A DNA stretch of 64,000 nt from Saccharicrinis sp963666825 (GTDB lineage Bacteria > Bacteroidota > Bacteroidia > Bacteroidales > Marinilabiliaceae): NCBI GenBank assembly GCA_963666825.2, contig OY763044.2, positions 3,472,001-3,536,000 on the forward strand. Direction: 5' to 3'. Below, one piece after another: positions 42,720 through 52,670 of this stretch. The notes beneath the pieces were generated by a model, which saw only the letters and a list, made by a program, of their open reading frames with translations, ran no database searches and had not been told where the DNA came from. Numbering within the stretch: position 1 is the first letter of the stretch; every line of letters starts with the position of its first letter. The position numbers and the translations under genes were made by a program.

Positions 42720-44327
42720 ATGAACAAGAAATTCATATACCTTTTAACTATAATAATTGCAGCCAGTTTACTTGGTATTATATACATTCAAACATTATGG
42801 ATGGAAACTGCCAGTGAGCAAAAAGAGGCAGAATTTGACAAATTGGTTAAAAGAGCAATGACTGAGGTTATTGACAAACTTGAACGTAATGAAAGTAAAG
42901 AACAAGCATCTTTACTTACCTCACAATTTAATAACCAAAACACACAAAACATACCTGAAAATTTACAAAGGGCTCCAAAGTATTTTGATAACAAAAAGAA
43001 TGAAAATAACATTCTGGATACAGGTAGTATCGATATTGAATTTAAATTTCAATTACAAGATCAGTTTATCAAAACAACCATGCTCACTTTTAATCAGGAT
43101 TCTTTAATTTTTAATCTTGATAAAAAATCACCTATATCAAACAGAACAAGCAAGTTTGGACCTTTAACAAGTGCTTTATTATCTATTCAGGAAGAATTAA
43201 AATCTAAGGTTGAAAATAAAAGTGAAATGCTTTTCGACGCACTTTTTCCTAAACGTTCTATTTCTGAAAGAATTGATAGAGAAAAAGTAGATGTAATGCT
43301 AATGAAAAATCTTGCAGAAAAAGGTATTACATTACAATTTGAGTTTGCAATCTTTGATGAAAAGGGAAAAATGGCAATGTCAACCCCCGGATATAAACAT
43401 AACGAATCTCAAACGGTATATCAAAAATATCTTTTTCCAAATGATTTACATCCTAAGGCGCATAACATAAATTTATATTTTCCCGAAAGGCCAAATTTTA
43501 TAATGCAATCAATAGGAATGGTTATTCCATCAGCGACTTTTACATTGATGATGATTTTAACCTCTATTGTAACTATAATGGTTATTTTCAGGCAAAAAAG
43601 ACTTGATGAAATCAAGAATGATTTTATCAACAATATGACACATGAGTTTAAGACTCCGATATCAACAATATCGCTGGCATCACAAATGTTAAAGGACCCT
43701 AGTGTTGCCAAAACACCTAAAACACTGCAACATATTTCGAGTGTAATTCAGGATGAAAGTAAAAGATTAAGCTTTCAGGTTGAAAAAGTCCTACAAATGG
43801 CTATCTTTGAGAAGGGGAAAGCTGGATTAAAAATAAAAAAATTAGATATAAATCAGTTAATTCACAATGTTTCTACTAACTTTAAGCTGAAAGTAGAAAA
43901 CAAGAATGGTAAAATTATTGAAAGTCTTGATGCTAAAAACAATACTGTTTATGTTGACGAAGTTCATTTTACCAATGTGATTTATAACCTTTTTGATAAT
44001 GCTTTTAAATACAGAAAAGGAACTCCTATATTACAGGTTAAAACCTGGAATCAGGATAACGGAGTAATGATTTCTGTTAAAGATAATGGAATGGGAATCT
44101 CTAAGGAGAACCTAAGCCGAATTTTTGAAAAGTTTTACCGCGTGCCAACTGGTAATGTACATAACGTTAAAGGCTTTGGATTAGGATTAGCCTACGTAAA
44201 GAAAATTGTAGATGACCATGGTGGTAGAATTAGTGCGGAAAGCGAAATTAATGTTGGAACAAAATTTAAAATTTTTCTACCCATAAAAAGTACAAAGGAA
44301 TGGAAAAAGAATACAAACTTCTTTTAG
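42720..44327 (+). CDS. rprX: Sensor histidine kinase, RprX-like
   Basis: 535 residues. A first membrane helix at ~5-23, a ~245-residue extracytoplasmic sensor region, and a second helix near 270-290. The HisKA box HEFKTPISTISLASQML carries the phosphorylated His. ATP-binding boxes are NVIYNLFDNAFKYR, DNGMGI and GFGLGLAYVKKIV. It overlaps the response-regulator gene by 28 bp. The pair matches RprX/RprY of Bacteroides in gene order and response-regulator sequence. Confidence 0.82.
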   Translation: MNKKFIYLLTIIIAASLLGIIYIQTLWMETASEQKEAEFDKLVKRAMTEVIDKLERNESKEQASLLTSQFNNQNTQNIPENLQRAPKYFDNKKNENNILDTGSIDIEFKFQLQDQFIKTTMLTFNQDSLIFNLDKKSPISNRTSKFGPLTSALLSIQEELKSKVENKSEMLFDALFPKRSISERIDREKVDVMLMKNLAEKGITLQFEFAIFDEKGKMAMSTPGYKHNESQTVYQKYLFPNDLHPKAHNINLYFPERPNFIMQSIGMVIPSATFTLMMILTSIVTIMVIFRQKRLDEIKNDFINNMTHEFKTPISTISLASQMLKDPSVAKTPKTLQHISSVIQDESKRLSFQVEKVLQMAIFEKGKAGLKIKKLDINQLIHNVSTNFKLKVENKNGKIIESLDAKNNTVYVDEVHFTNVIYNLFDNAFKYRKGTPILQVKTWNQDNGVMISVKDNGMGISKENLSRIFEKFYRVPTGNVHNVKGFGLGLAYVKKIVDDHGGRISAESEINVGTKFKIFLPIKSTKEWKKNTNFF

Positions 44328-44983
44328 CAGAAGATGACGAAAATCTTGGAATGCTTTTAAGGGAATACCTTGAGGCAAAAGGTTATGAAACAGATCTTTT
44401 CCCTGACGGTGAAGAAGCCTACAAAGCTTTTACCAGTGGAAGTTATGACCTTTGTGTTTTAGATGTTATGATGCCTAAAAAAGATGGTTTTACATTAGCT
44501 AAAGACATCAGACTTATTAACACAGAAATTCCTATCATCTTCTTAACTGCCAAATCTATGAAAGAGGATGTCTTTCAAGGATTCAAAATTGGAGCTGATG
44601 ACTACATCACTAAACCATTTAGTATGGAAGAGTTGCTTTTCAGACTTGAAGCAATTATCAGACGTACAAAAGGAACTAGTGCAGTACAAGATGTATACCA
44701 GTTGGGAAAATACAAATTCGACACTCAAAAGCAACAGCTTATTGACGGAGAAGAAATTGTTAAACTTACCACTAAGGAATCAGAACTCCTTAAATTATTA
44801 TGTAATAATGCCAATAAGGTATTAGAACGTAATTTTGCATTAAAAACAATTTGGGTAGATGATAACTATTTCAATGCTCGTAGTATGGATGTTTATATTA
44901 CAAAATTAAGAAAGCACCTTAAAGATGAGCCTTCTGTTGAAATAATTAACGTACATGGTAAAGGATACAAATTAGTAATGTAA
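44300..44983 (+). CDS. rprY: Response regulator, RprY-like (OmpR/PhoB family)
   Basis: 227 residues. Receiver domain with acidic pocket LAEDDENLGMLLREYLEAKG, phosphoacceptor Asp in CVLDVMMPKKDGF and Lys in YITKPFSMEEL. A winged-helix DNA-binding domain makes up the C-terminal ~100 residues (YITKLRKHLKDE). Close in sequence to Bacteroides RprY. Confidence 0.87.
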   Translation: MEKEYKLLLAEDDENLGMLLREYLEAKGYETDLFPDGEEAYKAFTSGSYDLCVLDVMMPKKDGFTLAKDIRLINTEIPIIFLTAKSMKEDVFQGFKIGADDYITKPFSMEELLFRLEAIIRRTKGTSAVQDVYQLGKYKFDTQKQQLIDGEEIVKLTTKESELLKLLCNNANKVLERNFALKTIWVDDNYFNARSMDVYITKLRKHLKDEPSVEIINVHGKGYKLVM

Positions 44984-45025
44984 TTACGTTTGGACAGAAT
45001 AAACTGACATTAGAGTTAACAATAT

Positions 45026-45062
45026 AAAAAAGCCCGAAAATAATTTATTTTCGGGCTTTTTA
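45026..45062. terminator. Bidirectional terminator between rprY and lepA
   Basis: AAAAAGCCCGAAAATAA and TTATTTTCGGGCTTTTT form a long perfect stem with A- and T-runs on either side, placed between convergent genes. Confidence 0.9.
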
Positions 45063-45091
45063 TTTTATAGTGACTCTTCTACTATTTCATA

Positions 45092-46879
45092 TTAATCAAG
45101 CTTTAAAACAGCTAAAAACGCTTTTTGAGGCACTTCTACATTACCAACCTGTTTCATACGCTTCTTACCTTTCTTCTGCTTTTCAAGTAACTTACGTTTC
45201 CTACTGATATCACCACCATAACATTTTGCAGTTACATCCTTACGAACAGCTTTTACCGTTTCTCTGGCAATAATTTTTGTTCCAATTGCAGCCTGAATAG
45301 CAATATCAAATTGTTGACGAGGTATCAATTCTCTTAACTTCTCACACATTCTACGACCTAAAGTATATGCGTTATCAAAGTGAATTAATGTAGATAAAGC
45401 ATCAACACTTTCTCCATTCAATAAAATATCAAGCTTAATTAATTTCGCAGGCCTAAATCCTGTTGCGTAATAATCAAAAGATGCATATCCTTTTGATATA
45501 CTTTTTAGCTTATCATAGAAGTCAAAAACAATTTCTGCTAATGGCATACTATAATTCAACTCAACTCTATCTGCAGTAAGATAATGCTGTTTTAACAACT
45601 CACCTCTCTTTGCTAAACACAAAGTCATTACCTGCCCAATAAACTCACTTTTAGTAATAATTTGGGCATGAATATAAGGCTCTTCTATCCTATCAATCAC
45701 AGTTGGTTCAGGAAGTCCTGATGGATTATGAACCTCGAGCAACTCACCTTTTCTTGTATATACATTATATGGAACGTTAGGCACAGTAGTAATAACATTC
45801 ATATCAAACTCTCTGTCCAAACGTTCCTGAATAATCTCCAAATGAAGCATTCCAAGGAAACCACACCTAAAGCCAAAACCTAAAGCCGCTGAAGATTCAG
45901 GTTCAAAAGTAAGTGATGCATCATTTAACTGAAGCTTCTCCATAGAAGCTCTTAAATCCTCATAATCATCACTCTCAATAGGATAAACTCCTGCAAAAAC
46001 CATTGGTTTTACTTCTTCAAAACCTTCTATCCTTTTATCACACCCTCCTTTTACGTGAGTAATGGTATCTCCTACTTTGACTTCTTTACTGGTTTTAATA
46101 CCAGAAATGATATAACCTACATCTCCCGTCTTTAAAACTTTACGAGGCTCCATATCTAAACGTAATACACCAATTTCATCAGCTTCATACTCTTTACCTG
46201 TAGCCATAAACTTAACTAAATCGCCTTTATGGACTTCTCCATTAACAACTTTAAAATAGGCTATAATACCCCTGAAAGAATTAAATACAGAATCAAAAAT
46301 CAAACATTGTAAAGGAGCTTTTTCATCTCCCTGTGGAGCTGGTATTCTATCAACAATGGCTTCTAATATTTCTGTTACTCCTTGTCCGGTTTTACCACTG
46401 GCAGGAATAATATCTTCTCTATCACACCCAATCAAATCAATAATTTGATCTTCAACTTCATCAGGCATTGCATTTGGTAAATCCATTTTATTCATAACAG
46501 GAATAATATGCAAGTCATGCTCAATAGCCTGGTATAAATTAGAGATAGTTTGAGCTTGAATACCCTGAGTAGAATCCACAATTAAAAGAGCACCCTCACA
46601 AGCTGCAATTGAGCGAGAAACCTCATATGAAAAATCTACGTGTCCCGGTGTATCAATTAAGTTTAATACATATTTTTCACCATTCAATGTATAATCCATT
46701 TGAATAGCGTGACTTTTAATTGTAATACCTCTTTCACGTTCTAAATCCATATTGTCTAGTACCTGAGCCTGAGCCTGACGTTCTGATACTGTTGCAGTAT
46801 ACTCTAACAATCTATCTGCCAACGTACTCTTTCCATGATCAATATGCGCAATAATGCAAAAATTCCTTATGTTTTTCAT
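45092..46879 (-). CDS. lepA: Elongation factor 4
   Basis: 595 residues, the full length of LepA/EF4. G1 AHIDHGKSTLADRLLE, G3 DTPGHVDF, G4 NKMDLPNA. The C-terminal LepA-specific domain ends KGKKRMKQVGNVEVPQKAFL. A ribosomal GTPase that remobilises stalled ribosomes. Confidence 0.97.
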   Translation of the reverse strand: MKNIRNFCIIAHIDHGKSTLADRLLEYTATVSERQAQAQVLDNMDLERERGITIKSHAIQMDYTLNGEKYVLNLIDTPGHVDFSYEVSRSIAACEGALLIVDSTQGIQAQTISNLYQAIEHDLHIIPVMNKMDLPNAMPDEVEDQIIDLIGCDREDIIPASGKTGQGVTEILEAIVDRIPAPQGDEKAPLQCLIFDSVFNSFRGIIAYFKVVNGEVHKGDLVKFMATGKEYEADEIGVLRLDMEPRKVLKTGDVGYIISGIKTSKEVKVGDTITHVKGGCDKRIEGFEEVKPMVFAGVYPIESDDYEDLRASMEKLQLNDASLTFEPESSAALGFGFRCGFLGMLHLEIIQERLDREFDMNVITTVPNVPYNVYTRKGELLEVHNPSGLPEPTVIDRIEEPYIHAQIITKSEFIGQVMTLCLAKRGELLKQHYLTADRVELNYSMPLAEIVFDFYDKLKSISKGYASFDYYATGFRPAKLIKLDILLNGESVDALSTLIHFDNAYTLGRRMCEKLRELIPRQQFDIAIQAAIGTKIIARETVKAVRKDVTAKCYGGDISRKRKLLEKQKKGKKRMKQVGNVEVPQKAFLAVLKLD

Positions 46880-47056
46880 ATACAGTTTCTACCGTTCTTT
46901 AAGATAAAATCTATTTCCACGTGTTAATTAAAACACTTCTATTCGAATTTGCAAAGATATTCAATTCATTGAATTTATTATTGTTCTGAAAAAAATTATG
47001 CAAAGTAATTGTATTCATTTCTTTATAACAATATACATCACAAATTAAAAAAACAA

Positions 47057-47088
47057 AAGGCCGGATTATTAAAAAACGATCCGACCTT
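47057..47088 (-). terminator. Terminator after sucC
   Basis: On the minus strand, AAGGTCGGAT pairs with ATCCGGCCTT around a 12-nt loop and is followed by a T-rich stretch, 24 bp after the sucC stop codon. Confidence 0.75.
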
Positions 47089-47111
47089 AAATTTCCTATT
47101 TTATTAATTTC

Positions 47112-48302
47112 CTATCCTACTAATTGCTGCACTAAATCAGAGGCTTCCTTAAGCGTTATTGCTGAATACACCTTCAAACCGGATTCATCAATAATCTGTT
47201 TACCTCCTTCGGCATTAGTTCCTTGAAGTCGAACTATGATAGGAACAGCAATTTCTCCAATCTTTTTATATGCTTCAACAACACCATTGGCCACTCTATC
47301 ACACCTAACAATTCCACCAAAAATATTAATCAGGATAGCCTTCACATTCGGATCACTCAAAATAATTTTCAGACCAGCCTCCACTGTTTGAGCATTTGCA
47401 CCACCTCCAACATCAAGAAAGTTAGCTGGATCTCCACCTGACAATTTAATAATATCCATTGTTGCCATCGCTAATCCAGCTCCATTAACCATACAACCAA
47501 CGTTACCATCCAATTTTACAAAATTCAAACTATGCTTAGATGCTTCAATCTCTGCAGGGTCTTCTTCTGTCAGATCTCTCATCTCCATATAATCTCTATG
47601 CCTGTACAAGGCATTATCATCCAAATTTAATTTGGCATCAATAGCCATAATTAAATCATCCGAAGTTTTTAAAACAGGATTTATTTCAACTAAAGAAGCA
47701 TCTGAACCTTCATAAGCATTATAAAGTGCTGTTACAAAAGACACCATTTCTTTAAAGGCCTTTCCTGAAAGTCCCAGATTAAAAGCTATTCTTCTTGCCT
47801 GAAAAGGTAAAACACCTGTAGCAGGATCAATTTCTTCCTTATGTATTAAATGAGGTGTATTTTCAGCCACCGTTTCAATATCCATCCCACCCTCAGTTGA
47901 ATACATAATAATATTTCTGCCTGTTCCTCTGTTTAAAAGAACACTCATATAATATTCTTTGGGTTCTGAATCTCCTGGATAAAATACATTTTGAGCTACA
48001 AAAACTTTGTTTACTTTCTTTCCTTCAGGACCAGTTTGATGTGTAACCAACTGCATTCCAATAATTTGCTTGGACAATTCCTTAACCTCTTCTAGAGTTT
48101 TAGCTACTTTAACACCTCCACCTTTTCCTCTACCACCTGCATGTATCTGAGCTTTAATGACCCATTTATCTGTTCCTGTTGATTTTTGTAATTCTTTTGC
48201 GGCTTCTACGGCTGCATCAGGTGTTTCCGCAACAATACCTTCTGAAACCCTAACGCCAAAACTTTTTAAAATTTGCTGACCTTGGTATTCGTGAATATTC
48301 AT
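47112..48302 (-). CDS. sucC: Succinyl-CoA synthetase beta subunit
   Basis: 396 residues with the N-terminal ATP-grasp start MNIHEYQGQQILKSFGVRV, AQIHAGGRGKGGGVKVAKTL, and the CoA-ligase region NIFGGIVRCDRVANG. The alpha subunit gene (sucD) is not adjacent: a terminator follows sucC directly. Confidence 0.96.
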   Translation of the reverse strand: MNIHEYQGQQILKSFGVRVSEGIVAETPDAAVEAAKELQKSTGTDKWVIKAQIHAGGRGKGGGVKVAKTLEEVKELSKQIIGMQLVTHQTGPEGKKVNKVFVAQNVFYPGDSEPKEYYMSVLLNRGTGRNIIMYSTEGGMDIETVAENTPHLIHKEEIDPATGVLPFQARRIAFNLGLSGKAFKEMVSFVTALYNAYEGSDASLVEINPVLKTSDDLIMAIDAKLNLDDNALYRHRDYMEMRDLTEEDPAEIEASKHSLNFVKLDGNVGCMVNGAGLAMATMDIIKLSGGDPANFLDVGGGANAQTVEAGLKIILSDPNVKAILINIFGGIVRCDRVANGVVEAYKKIGEIAVPIIVRLQGTNAEGGKQIIDESGLKVYSAITLKEASDLVQQLVG

Positions 48303-48419
48303 GGTAGATTTTTTAGATTATTAAATATTAACATATCTATATCCGTAATGTACTATTTTGCTTTTAAAAATAAAAGCTAGATTTAATTATTTTTGTATTC
48401 TAAAAATTCAAATAATTAA

Positions 48420-48953
48420 ATGAGAAAACTACGAAACAAAGAGTTAAACAGATTAACTATAAAAGAGTTTAAAGAAATTGAAAAAACACCGATAATAGTC
48501 ATTTTAGATAATGTTAGAAGTCTGAATAACGTTGGTTCGGTATTTAGAACTTCTGATGCACTTTGTCTGGAAGAAATATATTTATGCGGTATTACTCCTA
48601 CCCCTCCTCATAATGATATACATAAAACAGCTTTAGGTGCTGAAGACTCTATGAACTGGAGCTATTTTGAAGATACCAAAAGCACCATTGACAAATTACA
48701 CCAGAAAGGCTACAAAGTCTATTGTGTTGAACAAGCAGAGAATAGCATTTCATTACCTGACTTCAAACCTACATCTGATCAGCCTATCGCATTAATTTTT
48801 GGTAATGAAGTAAAAGGGGTTCAACAAGCTGTTATTGACATGTCTGATGGATGTATTGAAATCCCACAATTTGGAACCAAACATTCATTTAACATTAGTG
48901 TTAGTGCAGGTATTGTGTTATGGGAAGCAACAAAACAATTAAGAGACATGTAA
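48420..48953 (+). CDS. SpoU/TrmH-family RNA methyltransferase
   Basis: 177 residues with the three SpoU motifs: LDNVRSLNNVGSVFRTSDA, IALIFGNEVKGV, and IPQFGTKHSFNISVSAGIVL. It adds a 2'-O-methyl to tRNA or rRNA; the target cannot be told. A TATTTTTG element at 48,388 may be its promoter. Confidence 0.9.
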   Translation: MRKLRNKELNRLTIKEFKEIEKTPIIVILDNVRSLNNVGSVFRTSDALCLEEIYLCGITPTPPHNDIHKTALGAEDSMNWSYFEDTKSTIDKLHQKGYKVYCVEQAENSISLPDFKPTSDQPIALIFGNEVKGVQQAVIDMSDGCIEIPQFGTKHSFNISVSAGIVLWEATKQLRDM

Positions 48954-49410
48954 TTTTCAAATTTATTTAACCAAACCTTCCCCCTCTCTATTAAATATAT
49001 TTTCAATAGAAACTTTAAGTTTACTACAGGACTCACCAACCCTTATAAAAATCTCTTTTTTAGATAGTAAAACCATCTAACCCTTATAGCAATTCTATAA
49101 TAAATCTTATAGAAACAATATTCAACAATCCTATTTAAATATGAATCTTACAGGATGTTAATTTTAATTAAGTCACGTAAAAATATTGTTTTTTAGAAGC
49201 TTATAGTCTATGTTTGCAGTCCAAATGACTGTAAAACTATTAAATATCATTTCTTCTGAGAAAATTTTTACATTTTCTTATCTGTTCAACAAAAAGCAGT
49301 CAGACCGCTACGTACCCCCTACAAAGGGAGTTCTATAGCTATTTCCAACATACCACATTTGCTTTCTATAGAAAGTATTTCGTATTGCAAATTTTAAATC
49401 ATACATTTAT
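48954..49410. other. Long intergenic region and leader before the porin gene
   Basis: Holds the predicted promoter at 49,185-49,216, then about 190 nt of leader. The leader contains the palindrome CTTTCTATAGAAAG (49362-49375), 35 bp before the porin ATG, and a short stem-forming stretch near 49,300-49,345. No known riboswitch class is recognised. Confidence 0.45.
49185..49216 (+). promoter_or_regulatory. Predicted promoter of the porin-proVWX unit
   Basis: ATTG (49185-49188), a 20-bp spacer and a perfect TATGTTTG (49209-49216), the Bacteroidota -7 form. It lies about 195 bp before the porin start, so the transcript would carry a long leader. Confidence 0.55.
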
Positions 49411-50562
49411 ATGTCTATTAAATTATCAAGTACAATTTTTATTGTATTGCTATCACTATTATCATTTAACAACATCAAAGCACAAGAAAAACCAGAAGTA
49501 AAAATGGGTGGAGCTTTACGTTTTAATTACAATTCATCATCATGGAAACCAAATCAAAAGCAAAGAGGAGGTGATTTTGGTTTTGATGTATTCAGAATTA
49601 ATGCCAAAGCTGCATATAAAGGCATAAAATTAAATGCGGAATATAGATTATACGATCCTGCTTTTGGTGGAGGAATGCTCAAACAAGGTTGGCTGCAATA
49701 TGACTTTGAAAACAACAACCAAATTCAGCTTGGATTAACTCAGGTTCCATTTGGAATCACAACTTATAACTCGAATAGCTGGTTTTTCTCATTAAACTAC
49801 TATGTAGGTAAAGAGGATGATCATGATATGGGAATCAAATATTCTATAAACAAAGAGAAATGGGATATAGATTTTGCATTCTTTAAAAACTCTGAAGAAA
49901 ATAATTTTGGCGATTTAAGTGATGTTTCGGATAACAGATATGCTTATGACGTAGCCTCTCTTTATGGTGAATACAGAAACAAAGAACTGAATCAATTTAA
50001 CATTAAAGCCAATTACAAATTTGGTGAACTTGTAAAAAGTAAATTAGGTGCATCAGTAGAGTATGGCTCTTTATTCAATTTAGACACAGAAGACACAGGA
50101 AACAGATACGCATGGGCTGCTCATTATGAACTAAATTATAAAAGATGGAACTTAAAGGCGCAAATAACAGGTTACGAATATAATCCCGAAGCTCCAACAG
50201 GAGAAAACACTGATGTAATTGCATTAACAGCCTATGGCGCACCTTATTTAATTGCATCAAAAGCTACAATATATACCATCGGCATAAACCACACTTTCCC
50301 TGTTGAATGGGGACCAGTTTCTTCTGTTATGATATACAATGATTTTGGTCTGATGGAAAAAAATATTGATTCATTTGAAAACTCAGCAATGAATGATTTT
50401 GGTTTTCTAATCTCTGCAGGAAATGTTTATACATATATTGATTTTGCTGCAGGTAAAAATCAACCTTGGTTAGGTGGCAACTGGACAAATGGATTAGCAG
50501 CAGGAACACCTGATGCTGATTGGGAGATGAGATTTAACATCAACATAGGATACTACTTTTAA
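49411..50562 (+). CDS. Outer-membrane porin (OprO/OprP-like beta-barrel)
   Basis: 383 residues. Signal peptide ending FNNIKAQ. Alternating strand pattern throughout, with terminal Phe (FNINIGYYF), the outer-membrane insertion signal. It resembles Porin O/P family barrels. Its gene ends 11 bp before the betaine ABC transporter genes, so it likely supplies the substrate across the outer membrane. Confidence 0.8.
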   Translation: MSIKLSSTIFIVLLSLLSFNNIKAQEKPEVKMGGALRFNYNSSSWKPNQKQRGGDFGFDVFRINAKAAYKGIKLNAEYRLYDPAFGGGMLKQGWLQYDFENNNQIQLGLTQVPFGITTYNSNSWFFSLNYYVGKEDDHDMGIKYSINKEKWDIDFAFFKNSEENNFGDLSDVSDNRYAYDVASLYGEYRNKELNQFNIKANYKFGELVKSKLGASVEYGSLFNLDTEDTGNRYAWAAHYELNYKRWNLKAQITGYEYNPEAPTGENTDVIALTAYGAPYLIASKATIYTIGINHTFPVEWGPVSSVMIYNDFGLMEKNIDSFENSAMNDFGFLISAGNVYTYIDFAAGKNQPWLGGNWTNGLAAGTPDADWEMRFNINIGYYF

Positions 50563-50573
50563 TAAGTTTGTTT

Positions 50574-51818
50574 ATGGCATCAAATAAAAATTTAAAGATT
50601 AAAGTCGAGGACCTTACACTAATCTTTGGTAGTAATAAGTCTGAAGCTTTAAAACTTTTAAACAAGGGTATTTCTAAGGAAGATATATTGAAAAAAACCA
50701 ACTGTACAGTTGGTGTCAACAAAGCTTCATTTGAAATATTTGAAGGAGAAATGTTTGTTATCATGGGGCTATCGGGAAGTGGGAAATCAACCTTGCTTCG
50801 TTGTCTAAACCGCTTGATTGAACCAACCGATGGAAATGTTATTATTAATGGAAGAAACATAACCAAGGAATCAAACGAAGAACTACTTGATACAAGAAGA
50901 ACTGAAATGAGTATGGTTTTCCAGAATTTTGGTTTACTTCCTCATAGAAATGTACTTGAGAACGCAGCTTTTGGATTAGAGATAAGAAATGAAGATAAGG
51001 ATACGAGATTAAAGAAAGCGCAAGATGCCATAGAGACTGTTGGTTTAAAGGGATTCGAAACTCAAATGCCCTCCCAACTTTCGGGAGGTATGCAACAACG
51101 CGTAGGTTTAGCAAGAGCTTTAGCTAATAACCCTCAGGTATTGTTAATGGACGAGGCTTTTTCGGCTTTAGACCCCCTAATAAGATCTGACATGCAAGAC
51201 GAATTACTTGAACTTCAGAATAAGCTTAAAAAAACCATTGTTTTCATCACTCATGATTTGGACGAAGCCATAAAACTTGGAGACAGAATCCTAATTATGA
51301 AAGATGGTATAATTGAACAAATAGGGACAGCTGAAGATATTTTAACTAATCCAGCAAGTGACTATGTAAAAGCCTTCGTTGAAAAAGTGGACCGAAAAAA
51401 CATTATTACAGCAGGCTCTTTAATGTTTGAGAAGGTCACCTTATGTCATATACACAAAGAAGGCCCTAAGGCTGCTATTCATAAAATGAGATCCATAGGA
51501 TCCGATGTTTTGCCTGTATTAAATGAAGATAGAACCTTTTTGGGTTTAATATGGCTAAGAGACTGTTTATCTGCTGAGAAGAAAGGGGAAAAATCTTTAG
51601 AATCCATATTAAAAACTGAAGTTCCAAGTGTATATACGCATTACACAGTTGAAGAAATGTTGCCTTTAATAACAGAAAGCAGAGCTCCAATTACAGTAAT
51701 TGATGAAAAAACAGGAAAGTTTTTAGGTATAGTCAGTCAGACCTCTCTTATTATCGAATCCACCAAATTTGATAAAAACGAAATAATAGAACTTAAAGAA
51801 AAAGCTAAAGAGCAATAA
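50574..51818 (+). CDS. proV: Glycine betaine/proline ABC transporter ATP-binding protein
   Basis: 414 residues. Walker A GLSGSGKSTLLRCLNRLIEP, signature LSGGMQQRVGLARALA, Walker B VLLMDEAFSALDP. The C-terminal ~110 residues contain two CBS repeats, as in ProV/OpuAA, which sense ionic strength. The ATG at 50574 was preferred to an upstream TTG. It starts 11 bp after the porin gene. Confidence 0.93.
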   Translation: MASNKNLKIKVEDLTLIFGSNKSEALKLLNKGISKEDILKKTNCTVGVNKASFEIFEGEMFVIMGLSGSGKSTLLRCLNRLIEPTDGNVIINGRNITKESNEELLDTRRTEMSMVFQNFGLLPHRNVLENAAFGLEIRNEDKDTRLKKAQDAIETVGLKGFETQMPSQLSGGMQQRVGLARALANNPQVLLMDEAFSALDPLIRSDMQDELLELQNKLKKTIVFITHDLDEAIKLGDRILIMKDGIIEQIGTAEDILTNPASDYVKAFVEKVDRKNIITAGSLMFEKVTLCHIHKEGPKAAIHKMRSIGSDVLPVLNEDRTFLGLIWLRDCLSAEKKGEKSLESILKTEVPSVYTHYTVEEMLPLITESRAPITVIDEKTGKFLGIVSQTSLIIESTKFDKNEIIELKEKAKEQ

Positions 51819-51819
51819 A

Positions 51820-52647
51820 ATGGAAAAGATTATTGATATCGGTAAGTACATCGAGATAATGGTTAATTGGATGACTGTTAATTTCAAACCATTTTTTGAT
51901 CTTATCAAAAATAGCGGAAATGCTTCTATTGAGGGAGTGGAATGGTTATTACTCACGATTCCTTTTTATATTATAATTATTACATTAACAGTACTAGCAT
52001 ATATTAAAGTAAATAAAAGTACTGCTATTACAACAATATTAGGTTTAACATTGATATACCTGTTAGGTTTTTGGCAAGAAACAATGGAAACATTAGCATT
52101 AATAATTGTTTCAACATTTACAGCATTATTAATTGCAATTCCTCTAGGTATATGGACAGCAAAAAACAAATTAGCATCTAAAATAACCAGGCCTATTCTG
52201 GATTTCATGCAAACAATGCCTGCCTTCGTATATCTTATACCAGCAGTGTTATTCTTTAGCATCGGAAAACTACCTGGCGCCTTTGCTACAATAATATTTG
52301 CTATGCCTCCGGCAGTTAGATTAACAACTCTTGGAATTCAACAGGTACCTACTGAAGTTGTAGAAGCCGCAAGAGCATTTGGGGCAACAAAAAAACAGCT
52401 CCTTTTCAAAGTTGAGTTACCACTGGCTTTAAACACCATATTAGCAGGAGTTAATCAAACTATTATGATGGCTCTGTCAATGGTGGTAATTGCCGGAATG
52501 ATTGCAGCAGGAGGCTTAGGAGAGAAAGTTCTTGAAGGAATCAACAATTTAAATATTGGTTTGGGATTTGAAAGTGGATTAGCAGTTGTGATACTGGCCA
52601 TAATACTGGATAGATTAACTCAGGCCCTTGGAAAGAAAAGCAAATAA
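51820..52647 (+). CDS. proW: Glycine betaine/proline ABC transporter permease
   Basis: 275 residues, about six membrane helices, with the EAA loop EVVEAARAFGATKKQLLFKV. It starts 1 bp after proV. It forms the inner-membrane channel of the uptake system. Confidence 0.92.
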   Translation: MEKIIDIGKYIEIMVNWMTVNFKPFFDLIKNSGNASIEGVEWLLLTIPFYIIIITLTVLAYIKVNKSTAITTILGLTLIYLLGFWQETMETLALIIVSTFTALLIAIPLGIWTAKNKLASKITRPILDFMQTMPAFVYLIPAVLFFSIGKLPGAFATIIFAMPPAVRLTTLGIQQVPTEVVEAARAFGATKKQLLFKVELPLALNTILAGVNQTIMMALSMVVIAGMIAAGGLGEKVLEGINNLNIGLGFESGLAVVILAIILDRLTQALGKKSK

Positions 52648-52670
52648 TTAACTATAAGAAACAAAAAATT

